The notes: generated by a model not told the origin, from the letters alone. DNA of 64,000 bases from Erythroxylum novogranatense (GCA_029891385.1 CM057232.1:65471824-65535823), one strand, 5' to 3'. Shown: positions 10,854 to 22,285, counted from the stretch's first letter. Translations and numbers: made by a program.

Positions 10854-11588
10854 TTGCAAGGGGCAAGAGTCTTTTCCAAGATAGACTTGAGATCAGGTTA
10901 TCATCAGTTGAGGATTAAGGAGACCGATGTGTCAAAGACTGCTTTTAGGACGAGGTATGGCCACTTTGAGTTTTTGGTTATGCCTTTCGGGTTAACAAAT
11001 GCTCCTGCAGTCTTTATGGATTTGATGAATAGAGTCTTCAAGTCTTTCCTAGACCGATTTGTCATTGTCTTTATTGATGACATATTGGTCTATTCTAAGA
11101 GTGATGTGGAGCACGAGGATCATTTGAGGGTTGCTTTGGAGACATTGAGGAAGAATGAGCTGTATGCTAAATTCGATAAATGCGAATTTTGGCTAAGGGA
11201 AGTGGTATTTTTGGGGCATGTGATCTCTGAGCGGGGAGTGCATGTGGATCCGCAGAAGATAGAAGCTGTGGTTAAATGGGAAGCGCCAAAGAATGTAGCT
11301 GAAGTGAGAAGTTTCTTGGGATTAGCTGGATATTACAGGAGGTTTGTGGAGGGCTTTTCCTTGATAGCTGCTCCACTTTCCAAGTTGACAAGGAAGAATC
11401 AAAAATTTGAATGGACTGAGGAGTGCCAGAGTAGTTTCGAGGAGTTGAAGAAGCGGCTTACAACCGCACCGATTCTGACATTGCCTTCTGGTGATGATGG
11501 GTACATTGTGTACAGTGATGCCTCCAGGAAGGGTTTAGGGTGTGTATTGATGCAAGGAGAGAAAGTGATTGCTTATGCCTCTAGGTAG
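10854..11588 (+). pseudogene. Reverse transcriptase core and N-terminal RNase H, Tekay (+)
   Basis: Direct in-frame continuation of the previous piece. It contains [15 protein letters not shown], the [12 protein letters not shown] block and the catalytic FIDDILVYS (near 11070-11097), then the thumb block [13 protein letters not shown]. From ~11500 the RNase H start [15 protein letters not shown] is seen. It ends at TAG 11586-11588, where ASRQLKP would be expected, again consistent with a CAG-to-TAG C-to-T change. RT copies the element RNA into cDNA. The domain itself is well preserved, so the decay is fairly recent. Confidence 0.93.
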
Positions 11589-12650
11589 TTGAAGCCTTAT
11601 GAGATGAACTATCCGATCCATGACTTGGGTTGGCTTGCTATAATCTTTGCATTGAAGATTTGGAGACATTATCTGTATGGAGTTACCACTAGGATATTTA
11701 CAGATCATAAGAGCCTTAAATACTTGTTGACCCAGAAAGAGCTGAATTTGAGGCAAAGGCGATGGTTAGAGTTGCTAAAAGATTATGACTTGATGATAGA
11801 TTACCATCCGGGGAAAGCTAATGTGGTAGCGGATGCTCTGAGTAGGAAGTCCACTATGGCTCACATGGAGAGTGTGTATCTTCCCTTGCTGAAGGATTTA
11901 GCCAGACTTGATGTGATGTTGAGGCAAGATAGGCCTGAGTGTATTTTGGCAAGTTTCAGGGTGAGGCCAGTGCTGAAAGAGAAGATCAAGGAATTGCAGG
12001 ATCATGATGAGTACTTGAGTAAGCTTAGGGAAGAGATAAAGAATGGCAAGCCGTCTAATGTAGAGGTAAAGGAAGATGGATTGATGGTTGTGGGTAGTAG
12101 ATTGTGTGTCCCGGGCAAGTTAGAGTTGAGAGATGAGATTCTTGATGAGGCGCATAATGCTCCTTATGCAATGCATCCAGGGAGTTCTAAGATGTATCGG
12201 AATTTGAAAGAGCATTTCTGGTGGAAAGGAATGAGGAAAGATGTAGCAGAGTATGCTAAAAGATGTTTGGTGTGCCAGCAAGTTAAAGCTGAACACCAAG
12301 CACCTTCAGGCAAGCTTAATCCCTTGCCTATTCCGGAGTGGAAATGGGAAAAGATAACTATGGATTTTCTGATGGGATTGCCGAGATCTAGCAAGAAGCA
12401 TGATGCAATATGGGTGATTGTGGATAGGTTGACTAAGTCACTCACTTCTTGCCAATTAAATCAGATTGATTCTTTGAATGTGTTGGCTAAGAAGTATGTG
12501 GATGAGGTGATTAGGCTTCATGGGATTCCGAGTTCGATAGTTTCTGATAGAGATCCCAGGTTTACCTCCAGGTTTTGGGAGAGTTTGCAGGAGGCCTTGG
12601 GGACTAGATTGCATTTCAGTATGGCTTTCCATCCATGGATGATGGACGAT
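11589..12650 (+). pseudogene. RNase H C-terminus and integrase N-terminal/core, Tekay (+)
   Basis: Continues in frame after the TAG. RNase [20 protein letters not shown] and [13 protein letters not shown]. The integrase HHCC zinc domain follows near 12170-12290 ([17 protein letters not shown], then CLVCQQVK). The catalytic core then begins with [10 protein letters not shown] (first D) and IVSDRDPRF (second D). The frame is lost near 12640, just before the catalytic Glu region, where the reading turns into nonsense. Integrase would join cDNA to chromosomal DNA. Confidence 0.92.
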
Positions 12651-12865
12651 CGGAGAGGACCATTCGGACTTTGGAGGCAATGTTGAGGGCTTGTGCTTTG
12701 GATTTCAAAGGTTCGTGGGATGATCACTTGCCTTTGATTGAGTTTGCTTATAATAATTCCTATCATTCGGGAATTGGATGGCACCTTATGAGGCTTTGTA
12801 TGGTAGGAGATGTAGAACTCCTATATGTTGGGACGAGGAAGGTGAAAGGAAGCTTGTGGGACTGA
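12635..12865 (+). pseudogene. Integrase core C-terminal fragment, Tekay (+)
   Basis: After a frameshift near 12640 the frame resumes with [18 protein letters not shown], which carries the catalytic Glu helix, then [12 protein letters not shown] further shift near 12775 turns the sequence out of frame before the next piece. The minus-strand relative has the corresponding region in one continuous frame ([17 protein letters not shown]), which shows what the family normally encodes here. Confidence 0.85.
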
Positions 12866-12935
12866 GTTAGTGCAGTGTTCTGAGCTGATAAGATAAAGCT
12901 AGTGAAGCGAGAGGCTTAAGGCAGCTCAAGATCGG

Positions 12936-13487
12936 ATGAAGAGCTATTCGGATGCCCATAGGAAAGAGATGGAATTTGAAGTGGGTGAGAAGGTGTTTCT
13001 TAGAGCTTCTCCATGGAAAGGTGTTTTGAGGTTTGGCAAGAAGGGCAAGCTTAGCCCAAGGTATATAGGACCATACGAGATCATTGAGAGGATCGGGCCT
13101 TTGGCTTATAAGTTAGATTTGCCATTGGAGTTGTCTAAGATTCACAATGTGTTCCATGTGTCGATGTTGAGGAGGTATAGATCGGATCCTTCACACATAG
13201 TTCAACCTTCAGAGGTTCAGTTGAGAGAGGATTTGACTTATGAGGAGCAACCAGTGGAGATCTTAGATTCAAAGGAAAAAGTGTTAAGGAATAAGATTGT
13301 AAAGCTGGTTAAGGTCTTGTGGAGGAACCATTCGACCGAGGAAGCGACTTGGGAGCCTTTGGAAGCTATAAAGGAGAAGTATCCGTATCTCTTCATGGAC
13401 TCAGGTAAGGATTTCGAGGACGAAATTCTTTTAGGAGGGGAGAATTGTTGGGCCCCGAAAATTTTTTATTTTATTTATTTGAATTAA
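12936..13487 (+). pseudogene. Integrase C-terminus with chromodomain, Tekay (+)
   Basis: A 183-residue open frame. It begins with the integrase C-terminal region (VGEKVFLRASPWKGV, then LSPRYIGPYEIIERIG and IHNVFHVSMLRRY). From ~13239 to 13394 it carries a chromodomain-like module with VEILDSKEKVLRNK, VKVLWRNHSTEEATWEP and EKYPYLF. In chromoviruses this module is thought to direct integration to marked chromatin. The frame runs past the polypurine tract and ~42 bp into the 3' LTR before stopping; the true C-terminus may be GENC-like at the LTR edge. Confidence 0.9.
13432..13445 (+). other. Polypurine tract of Tekay-like element (+)
   Basis: TAGGAGGGGAGAAT lies directly before the 3' LTR start at 13446 and overlaps the end of the coding region. 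The minus-strand relative has the same tract at 44704-44717. Confidence 0.85.
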
Positions 13488-16400
13488 TTAATTATTTATT
13501 TATTTATGGATTTATTCGTTAATTATTTATTTTGCCTTAATTGATTTAATTATGTGTTTATATAAATATTTTTATGTTGGGCTTGGGATTAGAAGTTAGA
13601 AATTAATTGAAGGCTTGGATTTAATGTTGGAAAGAATGGGCTTTATGGAATAAGTGGAATGAGGAGGAGGATTAGGAATTAATGGGTGAGGTGTAGTGGG
13701 CTTGAGAGGAGGAGGAGAGCCCAAAGGAACTTAAGTGAGAAGCCAAAACTACATAGTTTTGGTGTAGGAAGAGTTAAATAAGAATAAGTGAATTAAAGAG
13801 GAGAAGAGGAGTAAGCAAGTGTCGTAGAACAAAAGAAAGAAGAGAAGAAAACGTGAGCTAGAGGAGAAAGGAAGAGTGGTCGGCCAAGGAAGAAAGGAAG
13901 AGAGAAAAAAATCGTGGGAGGCTTGTGAAGAAGAAGAAAAGTGGAAAAAGGGAAGAGAAATCAAGAGCTTAAGGTAAGTATCTATCTTCCTTTGAGTTAG
14001 ATTCAAGAAAGGGGATGAAATGAAGGTTAGGGTTTGTGTAGGAATGAAGAAAGAAAGAAGAGATGATTGGTTTTGTGATTCCTAAGCTAGGGTTTTGGTT
14101 ATTTTAGCTTAAATGGGTTATAGATAGGTTAGGTTTGAGGTTATTGTTAGTTTTCCTTTGATTCTTGAATGTTATAACTTTTCGATGAGTTTCGAAATTA
14201 AATCGAAATGTGTTTTATTGAAGGAACCAAGGAAACCTCACTCGAGAGAGAGAGGAAGGACATTTGTGAACTCAGATTTCGACATTTTAGGTGGGTAATC
14301 GTTTATAGTCATTATGTAATGGGTGACCTTGTATGCTTATGTGCTTTGTTTTATATTTGTGTAAAAGTTGATTTCGATGAATATTTGGATATGTATGTTA
14401 AATGTGGCATCTTGTCTTTGAAAGAAATGTAAAGTATGGAATTGTGCATACTTGAAAATTTTGAAGAAACCTATGAATGAAACTATTTGAGCATAGATTA
14501 TTTGTGTGTGTGGGCAAGAGAGAACCCGTTGTGATAGTCACGTGCACGCTGACCTAGCCTTCTCCCTTGCTCATTGTACGAGATCTGAGAAATCGGACTC
14601 GTTGTGTTTACGATAAACTTCGGTTTATTCGTTGTGTTTACTGAAACTCTCTAGCCATGTGATTGTGCATTTTCCTTGAAACTTTGTTGTGTATGATGCA
14701 TCATAAGTGTTATAATTGATAAAGTTGTCATGTTAGGCTTTATGTAATGTAATGTTTATTACGCCTAAAATGATGTTCGTGAATGTTTTAGGATTGTTTG
14801 ATATATGCATGACTATATGTATGAATATATGTGTTGCATGGCTCATTACGATGGCTATAGGCGATTAGCCATCGAGCCGTGTTAGCTCACCCCATTTTCC
14901 TCCACAGTGCAAAAGCTCAAGTCTAGCATCGGACCTTGCAAGGCATCGGGAAAACTCCAAGACTTTAGATATTTTTGCATTAAGTTAGTGACTCACTTTT
15001 GGGATAGCTTTGCAAGCATAACAAGCATGGAGCATCTTTTGTATTTTGTACTTGGTGTTAAATCATGATGAATATGTTGTTATGTTATCAAAGCTATAAA
15101 TGCACTTTTGGTTGGATTAGAAATGAGAATGAAGAGAACAAGTATTTCCTTTTGTATAATTGTGTTACTTGTAGTTAATGCATGTGTTTGGGTAGAAGAT
15201 GTGGAATGAAGGTTGTGTTTGAGTTGCTGTTGGGTTTCTGCTGGGTTTTTGTCTTGGGAGAGCTTGCTGGAAAATTTGCTATGGTGTGTGAGTTGTGAAA
15301 GTCTTGCAGAATTCTAGGTATGCTGTGTTTTCTGCATTTTCTGGGTTGGTACAAGTAGTAGGAGATCATTTAATATTGTTGAGGTTGTTAGCCGGGCTGT
15401 AGAGCTCTCCTATGAGGTTTTATGAACTATTTAAGAGGAGTTAAATTGGTAGGTGTAAGTCGTTGGAATTAAATGTAGGTGCTGTCAAAGTGACAGATTG
15501 GTAGTAGAAGCTTTGAGTCCACTTTTGACCAATATAGAGTTGGAATATAGGTTGGTGGTCTTCATGAAAGTTGTATATAATTCTTTTGGCTTTCCATAGA
15601 CACTAAGTTTGTTAAATTTGGAGTTCTGGGTCAAAAGTTATGGAGGTCGCAAGTTCTGATGCTGTTAGGGAGAGCTAGTCGATCGGCCTTTGTGTTAAAC
15701 ATTTGTTTCCCTTAATGGCCGAGCTAGTCTTTGGATCCTTCTTGAAAAATATAGATTTTTCTCTTAGCTTTCTAACGCCTTTGATCGTGTCTAATTTGGA
15801 GCTCGGAGTCAAAAGTTATGAGGGTTAGAAGTCGGTTAGGTCGGGCGGTAGGGCAGGTCGCCCGCGAGCGCCACCGGGCTCTTGCGAGCATTTGGGGTCG
15901 GTCTCTGGCCGACCGACCCCTCCTCCTTCTTTTGGTCATAACTTTTTGTATAGACCTCCGATTGAGCTGATTTTCGAACCGATGGATTTCTAAGAAATTT
16001 TTCTATCTTTTTACACTTGATTTTCCAGTATTTACTTTAAATTGAAAAGGTTGGTTTGAAACAAAGTGTGGAGGTCATCTGATTCTTTCTGAATATACTT
16101 CACAAATTTTTAAATATATGGAGCTATAGGGCTCAGGTTGAGGCGATTCTTGTTTTAAATGAAACTAGAGACATAAATCTACACTTTTTATGAAGGAGCC
16201 GATCAGTAATTTTGCCTCTAAAGTTTTTAAATATTTACATGAAGTTGGTAGAGGGACTGTTTTCACTGTTTTCTTTAAGATAACATTTTTGCCATAACTT
16301 TTTCATTTCAAATCCGAATTGAACGATTTCAGTGGCGTTGGAACCGTGAGAGCGTAAGGAACATATTTTCTTAAAAATCCAAAGCCAAATTTTCTATTTC

Positions 16401-16504
16401 AAGATTTCTCCTTTTGTGGCCAATTTTGTGTCGGTTTTGGGTCCTCTATGCTTATGCATGCTTGTATGGGTTCGAATGTTGGGCCTTGGAGACGGGGTCC
16501 AATA
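13446..16504 (+). repeat. 3' LTR of Tekay-like element (+)
   Basis: Starts TGTTGGGCCCC and ends TCCAATA, where the canonical CA has become TA. The target-site duplication AAGAG follows at 16505-16509. It is 59 bp shorter than the 5' LTR, largely because its GC-rich islet (15863-15888) is much smaller than that at 7861-7930. The donor-like (~13974) and acceptor-like (~14907) sites, the hairpin and the cassettes are retained. Confidence 0.92.
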
Positions 16505-16509
16505 AAGAG

Positions 16510-16827
16510 GCTAGCACTTAGCCATTTAGGCCTATTTTTGATAATTTGGGCTTGTTATTTATTTTCTTTTATATTAGGCCCAAGTACTTATTTATGGAAT
16601 TGAGTTCTTCAAGTGAGGCGTGATTGTCTTCATGGTTACTTCAAGAAATTGATTTGCATCAGTAAGTACTTGCAACGTAAATTGATTTCTGATTTCTTTG
16701 GGATTGGGTGTCAAACTTATGAATTAGGGTTTGATCTAGCATGTTATTGGAATAAAAAAGATTAGGGTTTTGATTCAATAGGATTAGGGGGTTTCAAGAA
16801 CCTTGTTTTCTTGGAGTTTCCGTATCA
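16510..16827 (+). repeat. 5' LTR of CRM-like element, part 2
   Basis: Resumes exactly where part 1 stopped (GCTAGCACTTAGCC) and ends CGTATCA at 16827. Compared with the 3' LTR it lacks about 225 bp (corresponding to 22607-22831), with the junction near 16597. The missing part contains the only clear TATA box of this LTR. Confidence 0.9.
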
Positions 16828-16830
16828 TCT

Positions 16831-16842
16831 TGGTATCAGAGC
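16831..16842 (+). promoter_or_regulatory. Primer-binding site of CRM-like element
   Basis: Perfect TGGTATCAGAGC (initiator tRNA-Met), 3 nt after the LTR end. Confidence 0.92.
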
Positions 16843-16911
16843 TTTGGCTTAATTCTATTGAACTCATAAGTATCTTTATTGTGTTTTCTTATTTGATTCT
16901 TTAAAAAAAAA

Positions 16912-17160
16912 GTGCGAGAATAGTACCATGAACAGTGCTTAAATAGTGGTGAACAGTGCGTCACAGTGGATGAACAGTGCATTAACAGTGTGTGAAGAGT
17001 GCATGAACAGTACATATACAGTGGGTGAATAGTAGAAAAAATCATGAACAATACAAAAAAAGAACAGTGCCGGAATAAAAAGAACAATACTGAAAAAAGA
17101 GTGAATAGAAGTAAAAAAAACTGAACGATACTTAAAAAAGGAGTGAACAGTAGAAAAAAC
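16912..17160 (+). repeat. GAACAGTGC-type irregular repeat in the CRM-like leader
   Basis: About fifteen copies of a TGAACAGTGC-like word (variants GAATAGTA, GAACAATAC, GAACGATAC) occur in ~250 bp. Units are separated by short A-rich spacers and have no fixed period. The run lies in the untranslated leader between the primer-binding site and gag. It is AT-rich on the minus strand and yields spurious minus-strand ORFs. Confidence 0.7.
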
Positions 17161-17722
17161 CATTGAAAAACACGTTGAGTTGCCTATTTTTTTAATCCTG
17201 GGGTATATTTGAAAGTTGTTTTTTTAGCTCTTGGGTTTTGTTAAGTTTTACAATATATTGAGTATCTTTCTTCGATTCTTAGTTTGCTTTCTTATTTGTG
17301 CCTTTCTTTGCTTCCTTTACATTGAATTGAACAATCTTGCATTCATATTGTTCAATTATAAACAAAAATCATTGCATACACATCTTTTTCATCCGTGTAT
17401 TAACATACTATTTTATTTCTGTCCGTACATTACTTTGTTTTTAGAATTGTTCTTATTTCATTTCTTTTTAGGATTTACTTGTTCTTTCCAATTAATTTGT
17501 GTTGCTTGCTGTTTGCTTAATTTTGCTGAATTGATTTTTGAAAAGTAACTTTAAAGATATCACTTGAGTGGTAAAAGGCAATAGTGTGTGAGCTTATTTG
17601 AGGGACTCATTGTTGTGACTTAAACATGAGAGGAGTGACATCATTTTGAGGAAAACACGTGAGGGAGTGTGTGAGGTTGTTTATTACTAACCTTGTTTTG
17701 CAGGTATATCATTTTATCTATA
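17161..17722 (+). other. Leader of CRM-like element, non-coding
   Basis: T-rich untranslated leader. It ends in an acceptor-like TTGTTTTGCAG (17693-17703) shortly before the gag ATG at 17723. The hydrophobic 105-residue ORF at 17231-17548 is a by-product of T-richness and shows no domain. Confidence 0.6.
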
Positions 17723-18760
17723 ATGTCACAGGAAGGTAGTAATGATGACAATCAAGGAGGAGATGCAAATATTGCTTTCACCTTGAGAGCTATGCAGCAA
17801 CAGTTTGAGAGGTTCAATATAGCCTTAACTGAGATCAGGGGACAGATGGATGAGCTCAGATAAGGGAGATGTGAGGAACCTTAGGGAAGGTGTGTAGGTG
17901 TACGCCAACAACAACCACCACCTTATAGACCACCACCTCGATTTGAACTAGAGGAGGAAGAGTTTGAGGTACGCAGACCTAGGAGAGCTCAGAGAGTTGA
18001 GCTATTTAATAGGAGAGATGGAGACCTTAAATCCATCAAGATTCAGATCCCAACCTTCAAGGGAAGGAATGATGCAGAGGCTTACCTGGAGTGGGAAAGG
18101 AAGTTGGACTTAGTTTTTGAGTGCCACAATTTTTCTGAAGATAAAAAGGTAAAGCTAGCTGCTGTTGAATTTACTGATTATGCTCTAATATGGTGGGATC
18201 AATTGGTGACATCCAAGAGGAGAAATAGGGAGATGCCAATTACTACTTAGGATGATATGAAGACATGTATGAGGAAGTGGTTTGTGCTTATAGGGAGATG
18301 CATCAGAAACTTCAGAGACTAACTCAGGGGTCTAAATCAGTGGAGGACTACCACAAGGAGATGGAGATAGCTATGATCCGGGCCAATATAGAGGAGGACC
18401 CAGAGGCAACTATGGCACAGTTCTTGAGTGGTTTGAACAGGGAGATAGCTAATGTGATAGAATTGCAACACTATATAGAGATTGAGGACATGGTGAAATA
18501 GCCATGAAGGTGGAAAAGCAAATTAAAGCTAGAGTGGCCGTAAGGAGTGGGGCAAATTTTAGCCAATCATGGAGTTCAAAATGGCCCAAGAGAGAGGAGA
18601 AGTTGAAAAACAAGGGACTGAACTTCGAGGAGACATCTAAAAGGCCGAATGCAGGGTTTGACCCTAAAGGTACACCTAACACCCAAGCTTTCTCTAGTAA
18701 GCATTCTAATATTAAATGTTTTAAGTGTTTGGGATCTGGTCATATTGCTTCATAATGCCC
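17723..18760 (+). pseudogene. gag of CRM-like element, degenerate
   Basis: Begins at ATG 17723 (MSQEGSNDDNQGG) and hits a TAA after ~47 codons. A capsid-like region follows in another frame near 18015-18250 (IKIQIPTFKGRNDAEAYLEW, then ALIWWDQL), with a TAG, and then 18265-18501 (MYEEVVCAYREMHQKLQ...). A nucleocapsid knuckle CFKCLGSGHIAS lies at 18718-18753, where a TAA precedes the last cysteine of the CCHC pattern. The domain order matches plant Ty3/gypsy Gag (retrotransposon gag plus zinc knuckle). At least three stops and one frameshift make it a pseudogene. Confidence 0.85.
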
Positions 18761-18890
18761 AAATAGAAAGGTTATGTTTTTGAGAGATGATGGGGGAATT
18801 GAGTCCTAGGAGAGTGATGGAGAAGAAATGCCTGAGCTTGAAGATTACAATGATGTGGAGGTAGAGGAACCTGTCTAAGCCGAAGCCTTT

Positions 18891-19325
18891 ATGGTTAGGC
18901 GTGCTTTCAATGTGCAGGAGAAGATAGAAGTAGATGAGCAAAGGGAAAACATCTTCCATAGATGTTGCTTAATCAATGGTAAGATGTGTAGTTTGATAAT
19001 TGATGGAGGGCGCTGTACAAATGTGGCTAGTACAATTTTGGTTGAGAAGTTAGGGTTACCTATTATTAAACATCCTAGCCCATACAAGCTACAATGGCTC
19101 AAAGAGTGTGGAGAAGTAAGGGTACATAAGCAAGTGAAGGTTACATTCTCCATTGGGTGGTATTATGATGAAGTTTTGTGTGATGTAGTACCAATGCAAG
19201 CGAGTCATATATTGTTGGGGAGGCCTTGGCAATATGATAGGCGTGTGATCTATAATGGCTACAAGAATAGGTACTCATTCAAGATGGGAGATCAAACCTT
19301 CATTTTGGCGCCTCTAAAACCATAG
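18891..19325 (+). pseudogene. Aspartic protease of CRM-like element
   Basis: A 144-residue open stretch. The active-site region reads IIDGGRCTNVAST; relatives of this clade usually have DGGSCTN, so the residue after the glycines is changed. ILLGRPWQYDR near residue 105 is the conserved second block. The protease would process the polyprotein. It is followed by a Lys/Glu-rich linker (19330-19505) with stops. Confidence 0.8.
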
Positions 19326-19505
19326 GAGGTTCATGAGGATCAAATGAGGCTTACAAAAGCCATAGAAGAACACAAACAAAGGGAGGTCGAGAGTTTGAAA
19401 AAAAGAGAGGAAAAAAGCCATTCAAAAAAATAAAAATAAAGGCTCACTTGAGAGAGATTACACTAGTGAGAAAAAATAGAGGGAAGTGCAACGGAAAAAG
19501 AAGAG

Positions 19506-20575
19506 TTGAATGAAAAGAAGAGTGAAAGAAAAGAGAGTACTTTCTTTGCAAAATCAAGAGATTTGAGACAAGTGTTGTACACACCTAAGCCTTTAATTTT
19601 GCTTAACTATAGAGAAATTCTTTATAATGAGGCTGACCTTGACTCTTCCATTCCTAATGTTGTTAAATCTGTTTTGCAGGAATACTCAGATGTCTTTCCA
19701 GATGAGATTCCCAAGGGACTTCCACCTTTGAGAGGTATTGAACACTAGATAGATTTTGTTCCAGGAGCTCAAATTCCAAACCACCTAGCTTATAGGATTA
19801 ATCCTAAGGAGACAAAGGAGCTTCAAAAGCAAGTGGAGGAACTTTTAGAGAGGGGCCACATGAGAGAAAGTTTATGCCCATGCACAGTTCTAGTATTATT
19901 AGTGCCAAAGAAAGATGGGACTTGGCGCATGTGTGTGGATTGCAGGGCAGTGAATAAGATAACGATAAAGTATCGCCACCCAATTCCTAGATTAGATGAT
20001 ATGCTTGATGAGTTACATAGTGCTTGTCTCTTTACAAAGATTGACCTTATGAGTGGCTATCATCAAATTAGGATGAAAGTAGGAGATAAAAGGAAAACAA
20101 CCTTTAAAACTAAATATGGTTTATATGAATAGTTGGTCATGCCTTTTAGTTTGACAAATAAACCTAGCACTTTCATGAGATTGATGAACCATGTTTTGTG
20201 TGAAATTATTGGCAAGTTTGTGGTTGTATATTTTGATGATATTTTGATTTACAACAAAAAGCCTTGATAAGCATGTCTTACATCTTAAATATGTACTAAA
20301 GGCACTTAGATGTGAAAAGCTTTATGCTAAACTTAAAAAGTGTTCTTTTTGTATGGATAAAGTTGTCTTTCTTGGCTTTGTTATTTCGGCCCATGGTGTT
20401 CATGTTGATGAGGAGAAGGTTAAGGCTATCAAAGATTGGCCTACTCCTAATTTTGTTGGTGATGTACGTAGTTTTCATGGTTTGGTTAGTTTTTATAGGC
20501 GATTTCTGAAAGATTTTAGTACCATTGCTATGCCATTAATTGAAATCATAAAAAAAGATGTTGGTTTTAAATAGA
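19506..20575 (+). pseudogene. Reverse transcriptase of CRM-like element
   Basis: Spread over three frames. 19506-19748 carries the pre-RT block YSDVFPDEIPKGLPPLRG. 19833-20132 has [20 protein letters not shown] and [19 protein letters not shown] at 20131-20133 interrupts the FELVMPF region. The catalytic YFDDILIY lies near 20228-20251 in the continuation. After another frameshift, 20353-20574 holds [20 protein letters not shown]. The motifs identify a Ty3/gypsy RT of the CRM/Reina-like branch. Four or more disabling changes. Confidence 0.88.
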
Positions 20576-20616
20576 GTGAGGCACAAGAACTTGCGTTTAA
20601 TCCTTTAAAAGATAAG

Positions 20617-21291
20617 TTGTGTTCTGCACCTGTTTTAAGTTTGCCTAATTTCAATGAAGCTTTTGAGATTGAATGTGATGCCTCCGAGATAGGTATTGGT
20701 GCTGTTTTGATGCAGGGTAGGCGTCCTATTGCATACTTCAGTGAGAAGCTTCATGGGCCACAACTGAATTATTCCACTTATGACAAGGAACTATATGTCT
20801 TAGTGAGAGCATTGGAAACTTGGCAACACTATCTACGGCCAAAGGAGTTTGTGGTTCATTCTGACCATGAATCTCTCAAGCATTTGAATGGCCAAGGTAA
20901 GTTAAGCAAGCGACATGCGAAATGGCTAGAGTTTATTGAAACTTTTCCATATGTAATCAAGTACAAGCAAGGTCAAGAAAATGTAGTGGCTGATGCACTA
21001 TCAAGAAGGTACATTCTAATCAATACTTTGAGTTCTAAAATGCTTAGATTTGAGTTTATTAGAGATCTATATGCTTTAGATTATGATTTTGGGAATGTTT
21101 ATGGTGTGTGTGAGCATGCTACATTTCAAAAGCTTTATAGGCATGATGGGTACTTGTTTAGGGAGAATAAGTTTTGTGTGCCTATTTGTTCTATGCATGA
21201 AATACTTGTGCGTGAATCACATTATGGAAGATTGATGGGTCACTTTGGGGTGCAAAAGACATATGACATACTTTGTGAACATTTTTACTAG
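20617..21291 (+). pseudogene. RNase H and integrase zinc region of CRM-like element
   Basis: The longest intact stretch of this element, 224 residues. It includes [36 protein letters not shown], the [10 protein letters not shown] block and [13 protein letters not shown] (RNase H). The integrase N-terminal zinc domain starts near residue 205 with the [16 protein letters not shown] block. It ends at a TAG at 21289-21291 where YWP would be expected. RNase H degrades template RNA during cDNA synthesis. Confidence 0.88.
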
Positions 21292-22284
21292 CCTAACATG
21301 AGAAAAGATGTTGAAAAAATTTGTTCTAGATGTGTTGTATGTAGATAAGCGAAATCAAAGACCCATCCACATGGTTTGTATACTCCTTTGTTTGTGCCTA
21401 AGCATCCTTGGACTAACATATCTATGGACTTTGTATTGGTACTGCCTAGGATAAAAAACGATAGGGATAGCATATTTGTGGTTGTTGATAGGTTTAGTAA
21501 ATGGCATTTTTTATTGCATGTCATAAAACTAATGATGCCACTTATATTGCTGATTTATTCTTTAGAGATGTTATGCGTTTGCATGGTATTCCAAAAACTA
21601 TTGTTTCAAACCGTGATGTAAAGTTCTTGAGTCACTTTTGGCGTATTCTTTGGAGAAAGTTAGGAACTAAGCTTTTGTTTTCTACTACTTTTCATCCTCA
21701 AACAAATGGCCAAAGTGAAGTAGTCAATAGAACGTTAGGACCTCTTTTGCGTGCTGTTATAGGGAAAAATCTTAAAACGAACAATTTTTGCCATTAGTTA
21801 AATTTGCATATAATAGGAGCATTCATTCTACTACTGGTTATTCACCATTTGAGATCGTTTATGGATTTAACCCTTTGACGCCTTTGGATTTGTGTCCTTT
21901 GCCATTACATGAGTTATCTAGTAGGGATGGACAACACAAGGCTGAATTGGTGAAGAGCATTCGTGAGAAAGCAGGCAACAAATAAAGAAGCGAAATGAAG
22001 CAAATGCGCACAGGGCTAATCAAGGGTGTAAGTTGTTGAGGATTGAGCCTGGAGATTGGGTTTGGGTGCATTTTAGGAATGAGAGATTTCCTAAGCAAAG
22101 GAAATCCAAGTTGGATCTTAGAGGCGATGGGCCATTCCAAGTGCTTGACAGAATTAATGATAATGTTTACAAGATTGATTCGCTAGGTAAGTATCAAGTG
22201 TCCGCTACTTTTAATGTTGCTGATCTCTCTCCCTTTAATAATGCAGGGCTGATTCGAGGACGAATCCTTTTGAGGAGGGAGGGG
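21292..22284 (+). pseudogene. Integrase of CRM-like element
   Basis: Continues the HHCC domain (ICSRCVVC), with a stop near 21347. It is then split over frames 21376-21621 ([19 protein letters not shown]), 21501-21797 ([30 protein letters not shown]) and 21788-21985 ([32 protein letters not shown]). The second catalytic Asp region reads SNRD instead of the usual SDRD. The C-terminal part 22033-22285 has GDWVWVHFRNERFPKQRKSK and ATFNVADLSPFN. No chromodomain is seen. The proper frame ends TNPFEEGGDD at the polypurine tract and continues into the 3' LTR. Confidence 0.88.
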
Positions 22285-22285
22285 A
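22273..22285 (+). other. Polypurine tract of CRM-like element
   Basis: AGGAGGGAGGGGA immediately precedes the 3' LTR start TGATAC at 22286, and it is also coding (EEGG). Confidence 0.85.

Larger units (their letters stand above)
5429..16504 (+). mobile_element. Tekay/Del-like chromovirus, plus strand
   Basis: An 11,076-bp Ty3/gypsy element inserted in the CRM-like 5' LTR, flanked by AAGAG at 5424-5428 and 16505-16509. LTRs of 3,118 bp (5429-8546) and 3,059 bp (13446-16504) enclose a 4.9-kb interior. The interior encodes gag with zinc knuckle, protease, RT, RNase H, integrase and a C-terminal chromodomain. Very long LTRs plus a C-terminal chromodomain are typical of the Tekay (Del) clade. The pol frame is interrupted by at least two in-frame stops and several frameshifts. 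A relative sits on the minus strand at 41629-57079. Confidence 0.9.

Noticed and set aside
17231..17548. Hydrophobic 105-residue ORF resembling a membrane protein
   Set aside because: T-rich retrotransposon leader; Phe/Leu richness follows from composition, and no family was recognised.
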